64,000 bases of DNA, taken from NCBI GenBank assembly GCA_039566865.1, contig CM076955.1, forward strand, positions 18,211,501-18,275,500, read 5' to 3'. This document shows, piece by piece, positions 50,210-58,602 of this stretch. Position 1 is the stretch's first letter, and each line of letters starts with the position of its first letter. The position numbers were made by a program, and so were the translations under genes. Under the pieces are notes generated by a model. That model ran no database searches. It was not told where the DNA came from and worked only from the letters and a program-made list of their open reading frames with translations. Origin of the DNA: Aurelia coerulea (lineage: Eukaryota > Cnidaria > Scyphozoa > Semaeostomeae > Ulmaridae).

Positions 50210-53200
50210 CAGGCTAACCCAAAGTGAAAATTTGATATTTTATGTCGAAGTGACAACTTATACTTATTAGGGATTTTATCGGATACAAGGATTCATTTTT
50301 CCAACTTTCTTTCCCATCTTTCATTGCAGAGCACACCTGAAGGAATATATAGATCATCTCCCATTAGAAAATGACAAAAAGGCTTCAAAGGTCTTGCGTT
50401 TGTGTGAACGTCACAGTCTTACAGAACAAGGTAAACGTTTGAAGTACCGTCGTTTTTCTCTAAAGCGGACAACTTACGGATCAACTAACTTTGTCCGCTT
50501 TGATGTGGCGTCCGCCTTACGTGGAGGATTTTAATTGAAGTCTGTCATTCGGGAAGAAAACGAGAAAACGCAGTGTCCGCCTTAACAAGGTGTCTGCTTT
50601 AGATAGGTGTCTGTTGAGATAGGATTGACTTGTTCAATTGTTACTACTTTGCGTATAGCAGCAGAGACACAAGATTAAAAACCCTCATCCCCTCCCACAT
50701 GTAGCGATTTCACTGTAGTGATGTTAGTCAAAGATGAAGCATTAGATTGAGATACATTAAACAAGGACAGATTTTGCAACACAATAAGATGAGTTGCTTT
50801 CGTCGACAACTGAATTCAGAGCGATTCGCGATTGCAGACAAAGTAGATTCTCTCAAAAAGTAATTCAAAACAAGCAAGGCCGCAAAAAGTTTCTCTGAAA
50901 CCCATAGTGCGCTCGTTGTGCATTCCAGAAATTGTTTTTAAAAGCAATCATGAGCATATATCGAAAGAAGAAGGATATATCTACACATCTACCTTGGACA
51001 TTTTATTTGTTTGCTTCAAAAGCCGAGCGGGAGGCGATTCAATTCTCATAATTTTTGGGTGCAATTAAAACGCTTACTGCTCAGCTTCTGAACCAAACAA
51101 ATAGGATGCCCGAGATAGATATTTAGATATGTCCTTCTCCTTTCGATATGTGCTCATGTTTGCTCTTAAAACTAATTTCTGGAATGCACAATGAGCGCGC
51201 TAGCTACCTTGATTTCAGGGCAACTTTTGCGGCTTTGTTTATCTGGTTGAAAGAATTTCCTTTGTCTGCAATCATTAATCGCTTTGAATTCAGGTGTCAA
51301 CAAAAGCAATTCATCCTACCGGGTGCGCCAAAATAAACTATGCACGTTTGGCAGGCCACAATAAATCGTACACTGGATCGATTTTGAAGATTTATGACTT
51401 AATCTTTAGCAGAAAGCCTGACTTAGATTCTAGGACTTTCTGCAAATTTTTCCGTTTTCAGTTTTTAGAGCTAGAAGCGAGTTTCTTAAAATTTTATTTT
51501 TCGAAAATACTGAAAGCGATCAAAAAACGTCGATCAAATTTTAAAAGACTCAACATGAATGAACAAAGAGAAAATGTTTTCAGGGTGATTTGGGGATTTA
51601 GTACGAACTCTCGTGCAGCAGATTACAATTAGTCGATTTCTAGAGCCCAAATCACCACGAAAAGTTCTCTCTTTGTCCATTTATATCGATCCTTTAGAAA
51701 GCTTGATCCATGTTTTTTGATCGTTTTCAGTGTTTTCGAAAACTAAAATTCTAAGAAACTCGCTTCTTGCTCTTAAAAACTGAAAATGTAAAAAATTGCA
51801 AAAAATCCCAGTATCTAATTCAGGCTTTCTGCTACAGATTAAGTCATAAATCTTCACAATCGGTCCAGTGTACGATTTATTGTGGCCTGCCAAACGTGCA
51901 TAGTTTATTTTGGCGCACCCGGTATTGTGTTACAAAATCTGTCCTTGTTGATACATTATAAGATTTTGTTGAACCGGCGAGTCTTATTCCTCAAAAATAT
52001 AAAGATCAAAGAAAGCTGACGTATAGAATGGCATGCGTGTGTTCCCCGTAGTTATTTCGGCTTGATAAAGAAGACATATAGGTCAAGCTATACTCTTAAG
52101 AACGATCACTTAAATCTTGGTGGTCGCACATTTTAATCTTGTCCGAAAAGCCCTCGGCACAGGCTATCCGATCAAGGAATAGTAAAGTGCAATGCTTTAC
52201 ATGTTCAAAACATCCGCAATTTCTAAACACCCTCATTTCCCCAACAAGATATTTTGCAATTTGAATAAGGACCTCGATTTCAAGTTAGGTAGTGAAGCAG
52301 ATGGGAAGATTTTAGAAAGTTCTAACGATGGTAGATTTTGACGATTGTAGATGTATTTTGTAGGGCTAGTTTTCTTGAACAGATTATTTGTCTTTACAGC
52401 GAATAGTATATGTAAAGTTATGGCAATGAGAGCTATGAAAAATGGAAAGCTTGGGTCCTCTCTGACTTGGTGTCTTAGATCAAAGGTAATAGTATAATGT
52501 ACAATGCTTTTATTGTATCGCTTCTTTTGTTTCTTTTGTATCGTTTCTTTTGTTTGTTTGTTTGTTTTGCTTGTCAGAGAGGTACCAACAATTAATTTAC
52601 TCGTAATTCAATTAAAGAAATTTTTTCTCATGAGTTTCCCAAAAATTTGTCGGTCGTTTGGGTCCAGGGGCAAATATTGTTAAAGGGTTAATAAAGATTA
52701 TATTTGTTAGAACAATTTGAAGAAGGATTTGCAAATTTTGAACTGCCTTCACGAAATTTTTGCTGTCCGAAGATATTGGGGAACGATTATTGGGAAGTAA
52801 ATGCAAATAAAGGGTTTTTGAACAAAGCATTGGGGGAAATTGTTACTTTTATGGAAGATTACTTTTAAGATCAAATACGTAGTAGAAGATAAAAGCATTG
52901 AATTTTGTTATTTCTCCTAGTTAAAAGAGTGGTTTCGCCATGAGCTGAATTGAAAATTGAACCTGGTTTGCGAAATTTTACAAATTTTTTAAAACTCGAT
53001 CCATATCCTGAATTCATGAATTTCTTAACTCGAGTTCACGGTTTCTTTTGATACTCTTAGATGATACCATTTCGAGGTTATTCAGCTTGAAGAAAGTCAG
53101 ATTTAAAGAAACCTTCCTTCCTCAGTCTTTCTTTCGTTTAATTTTTTGTGATTGAACTTATTTTAGAAATTTTAGTATTGCTTTCCCCTTGTTTGTCTAT

Positions 53201-56200
53201 TTACTAATTTTTGCCTAATTTTATCGAAAGCTCCCCGGTGCAGCTTCCTCACAAATCAATACACTTTTCTAAATACCGTTTGTCCAAAAATTATGTATCA
53301 GTGTTTACTAAAATTTATTCCAATGAATTATGCACCAATTTGAATGAAATGCCAGTCATTTTGTAGTAAAGAGCCTAGATTAGATGCAGAAATTTATTTC
53401 ACTAAAATTTATCACCCCATTCTTCTAGAGCTACAGGTTATATTATCTGGTAGTTGATGTTTAACATACTGCAAAATATACTGCAACGTTTTTCCAAATT
53501 TTGAGCTTCAAGCGTGGAAGCATAGCATAGGCTCCAAATCTTTATCTCGGCGTAAAAAGGTGGGTGTAAAATTCAATGACCTATATCTTCTGATTGAATG
53601 GCTTGAAAGAAACTTTAGATACTTATCTATAAATCTTCCGTTGGACTTTTCAGAAATTTTGAATATTTTTGGAAATTACAGCGTATCTTACATTTCAACT
53701 CATTTGAGGATGTGACGTCATCAAATTTCTAAATCATAAACCAGATGAGTGACAGACTTTTGCTTGATACCATATTGTAGGCATTCATAAACGAGGGTTT
53801 TCTTCGAAATTATTTTATGTTACGTCAAACAGTTTAGAAATTACAGTGGTTTTAAGTTTTTTTGGAAATTTTTCTTGAATTCTTGAAAAAGTTGAAAAAC
53901 ACTCTAATTCTGAAAATATTGAAGATTTCAGAAAATTCCAACGGTAGAATTATAGAGGATTAACTAAAGTTTCTTTGAAGTCATTCAGTTCAAAGAAATA
54001 GGTCACTCAATTTTACACCAGCCTTTTTAAAGATTTGGAACCTATGCTTGGAAGCATGCATTATAATCTTCCAAGTTGCAAACCTAATTATAAATATGTG
54101 TCTCTTACATATGCATGTACATGGACTACTTATTTATGTTTCTGAAAAGTGATTGATGCAATTTTCGTGGTATTGATGTTGGAAACCTGTTGAAATTTGC
54201 TCTTCATTTTTAGCTATTTTCAAGATTTTAAAAATAGCCCCACCCTAAGAATAATAGCCCTAAACTCTATAATGGTACGGCGGATTTTAATGTCATAACT
54301 TTCCACTTCGAAGTTAGCCTTTCTGATTGGTATTTTATCCAAATTAGTGGAAAATTCGTCATAGTACATTTTGGGGCACCTGGTACAGGAAAGATGGATT
54401 GGGCCATATTGGGTCACTTTGCTTTGCCTTCTAGAATTGAACAAAGTGTCCTTGGTTGTAATTGTACAGCTTTTCCAGTGAGAAGAATCGTCTTTTTGAC
54501 GATGGAGACTGATTTTCATCACCTAGTGCATAATAACATTAATATTTTTTCAATCACCTACGTTGCCCCACTCTGAATCATTTCGCTCTACATTACCCTG
54601 CCCGTTTTCTTTATTCCTTCATCAGCTTTACAGCTACTATTATTGCTTCCTCAGCTCTATCTTTCCTATGTATTTCCATGCTCCTTATGGTATCGTTCTG
54701 TACCCTCGTTATGGTTTGTTGATTATTATGAGAATGTAAAAAATTTCTTCCTCTGTGTTAGGCCAAATCCTTTCCCTTAAAAGCTTGTCAGCCTTTTTTT
54801 GATATGCTGAATTTTCTTGTTTTCAAGGATGCTGTCTTTGCAAACTTATTGGCTGAAAGGTATGTGACAAATGTGATCCTTGGATACTCCTTTCATTTCG
54901 TTTAATTTCATTTAGGCGTATGGTAACCCCGTCAGTCCACGAGAACTGGTGTTCAGGGGGCCATGGCAAAAACATCTGCAAATTAAAACGATAAATGCTA
55001 CATTAAAAAATTGACATGTTTATCATAGTTTGTTCTTGATTCTTTTCTTGAAGGTGGCAAGGGAGGGTGCATGTTTAACATCGAGTTCAAAGTGATTCCA
55101 AAGCTTTGGTCCACGAAAAGATATAGCCCTTTACCCATTGTTAGTTTTCCGTATTTTCCGTAAGGGTAGCGACAGATCAGTTTCGGTATTTCTCAGTTTT
55201 CTGATATTTCAAGTCGAATCATAGGTACTCCAGGACGGGACCATTTAGCGATTTGTACATTTTAGTAGCAGTTTCGCTTCTAATGATATCACTTGCAGTA
55301 GGCCAATTTAAACTGCGAATTAGAGCCACAGCAGGCGTATCAAATCTATTTTTTGTTACAATTCTGGCCGCTCGATTCTGCAACTTTGTTTGCAGCTTGG
55401 TCATCCCACTTGGTCACTCCTTCGTTTGATGCTTGTTTAGTTTCGATTAGCCACCATGATTATGAAAAATTGAATGTCAAGGAAAAATGAATCTCATGGA
55501 CTACATATAAGAGTACGAATCAAACAATATTTTGATACATTTTGCTAAGTTCTCGAATGTCAACACTTGATAGAAGATCTAACGACACTCAATTTAACGT
55601 TTTGAAAAAAATGTTTAAAAATGTCGCTTTATCCAGACTCTCTTGGAGAGTAGCTAAAAGGTCTATTGCAAGATTTTCTTTCGCAAGGTTTTGACTGTCC
55701 CTGTGTGTATGCAAAGGGTGCCAGTTACTGTCAATGATTTAGGATGGTTTGGCTCCAAATTTCATCGTTTTTTCTCTTGATGATCTATTTTGTACGTCGT
55801 GCTGTAGATATGAGCATAAATGGGCTGTTTGCTTCCGGAACCTTGCTTGCTCCAAAATGTTTGCGATACTTAACTGAGCTATCCAGCTGAATCTGACGTT
55901 CGGCGGTAGGCTAGTATCAAATTTGAAATTTCAATTAACCGTCATTTATCAATCTGAGAATGATAACACCAGGGCTAAACTATGGCGCACTAGAAACAGT
56001 GACAATTGGACGGTAGAAGACGGAAGTTATCAGTTCTTATTATTATTATTATTATTATTATAATAATAATAATATTATTATCATTATTATTATTATTTGT
56101 TCTTTGCTTTTAATGCAGTACAGTTCTCGCCACTGTGCCGAGGTCAGTCCATGTCCCTAAGGCAACAGCAGTGTTCACTTGATGGACAACGTTCTTCTCA

Positions 56201-57216
56201 GGATGTGGGCGCTTCCGAGGAGAGCAATCTTCTGCAATTCTTCAATCCGTATGTGGCCAGGAATTTGACTGACGTACTTCTCAAGGCCTTTCTTGATGAG
56301 TCCCAGTGCTCCCACTACAATTGGAACTGTCGATGTCTTCATTTCCCACATTTTTGTTACTTCAATTTCAAGATCTTTATACTTGGACAGCTTCTCTACT
56401 TCTTTAGTCGATACATTCCTTTCAGATGGTATACTCATGTCAATCATAATGCATTTCTTTTCTTTCTTGTCTTTAATAATTATGTCAGGTCTATTAGCTT
56501 TTATGTCTTTGTCTGTGCTTACAGGCATGTCCCATAGTACGGTGGCAGCTTCATTTTCAGTCACTTTCTCAGGTTTGTGCTCATACCACTTATCTGCAGT
56601 TGGGAAATGGTAATTTTTGCATATTCTCCAATGCAGGTATCCTGCTGCCTTGTCATGTCGCTGTATATATTCCATCTTTGCGAGTACTGGACAGCCGGCT
56701 ACAATATGGTCAATAGTTTCCTCGAATTCATTGCACATCCTACACTTGGGGTCAGTGCCGTCTTTGATGATCTTATTGTGGTATGATCTTGTTGCTAAGT
56801 TTTGATCCTGTGCAGCAATTATCAATCCCTCAGTTTCTCCTTTAAGTCCAGGACTCTTAAGCCATTTGTGAGTCTGTTCTATTTCAACATCTGGCTTATT
56901 TACCCTAGTTGGATACTGGCCATGCATCGGTTTTCCTTCCCATATCTGTCTCATCTTCTCATGTGCCTTCTTCTTTGTCTCCTGCTTTACTCTTTTAGCA
57001 AATAAAGTGATTTTTTCTTGTATTCTAGCAGTGTCTGGTACTTCTAACTCTCCTTTAAATTTTCTGGCATCTTTTGCAACAGAATAAAGCTTCTTGCTGT
57101 TTTCATGCCGGTACACAAGTTTGAGAAGGGGATCTTCTGTTTGTTCCAGGTACGAGTTTAGCCCCACTGGTTGTTTTGAACACGAGTTCGAGCTGAGTGA
57201 GGCCCCGTCCGCCACC

Positions 57217-57278
<62 letters not shown>

Positions 57279-58569
57279 TTCAATTTATTTAAAGTAGGCA
57301 TTACATATAAAAATAGCTATAAAATAAGAGCTAATTCAAGCCTACTATCTAAGTAAGACTTGTGAAAAAGAAATAAAATACAGAATGATTTGCTACAAAT
57401 ACATTAATTTACAGATTTTTACAATGTTTTCATTATTTACAATGCTTTCTTTTTCCAGAAAATTAATATCAGTTCAAGAACCCAACCTACTGTTTGCTTC
57501 CGGAACCTTGCTTACTCTAAAATATTTGCGATACTTAACTGAGCTATCCAGCTGAATCTGACGTTCGGCGGTAGGCTAGTATCAAATTTGAAATTTCAAT
57601 TAACCGTCATTTATCAATCTGAGAATAATAACACCAGGGCTAATCTATGGCGCACTAGAAACAGGGACAATTGGACGGTAGAAGACGGAAGTTATCAGTT
57701 GTAAGAAGGAACTTAGCAACGCAAATGCAACAGTAGAGCTGAAACATGATAAGGCTAAAACAGAAACAATTAGTTGGTAAATGTAAGAGAAATTATCATC
57801 AGTAAAGCAGTACTTGTTGACCTGAAAATAAAAACATGCGACTTAAGCTCTGATAAATTTTGAAGCAGAAAAACAAAACGGTGTGCTGCAAAGAAGTTAT
57901 CGCCACTAAAAGTATGAAACAATCTGTAATCGCATCAATTTTATGGCTAATCGCTGATAACTCTGAGAAAGGACAATTAGACGATGAAAAGCATTTAGAT
58001 TATCACTTGTAAAGAAGATTATCAACCTGTTAATACATGATAAATTTTAAATCAGAGCAAACAAGACGGTACATTGCAAAGAAATTATCGCCAGTAAAAA
58101 CTATGTAACAACCTGTGAATCATATTAATAGAGATAAAACTTTGAAAAAATTAGACAGAAGGGATTAGGCCCTAAAATGTAAAGAAATTATTAATCATAA
58201 AAGGAACCGTAATTTGCTGGTAGCAATAGCAGGTTAATAAGTACTTTCTTTATAAGTAATTTAATCTATTTTTATAAGATCTACAATATGGTGGCAAGCA
58301 GAAGTCTGTCGCTCTTCTGGTTTACGATTTAGAAATTTGATGACGTCACAGCCTCAAATATAATGCATGCCACCATTTTGAAAATAATCAAGATATCAAA
58401 AAATTTCCTTGGTAGAATTTTAGCAAAGTGCCTGAAGTTCCTTTCACGAAATTCAATTCACAGAAAAAGGCAACCGAATTTTACACCACTTTTTTAAGGA
58501 TTTTAACTCTACTGTTGTTTCAGGTTGTAAAGTTGGTAGGTTGTTACATGCATTTTGCTGGTGATTTTA

Positions 58570-58602
<33 letters not shown>

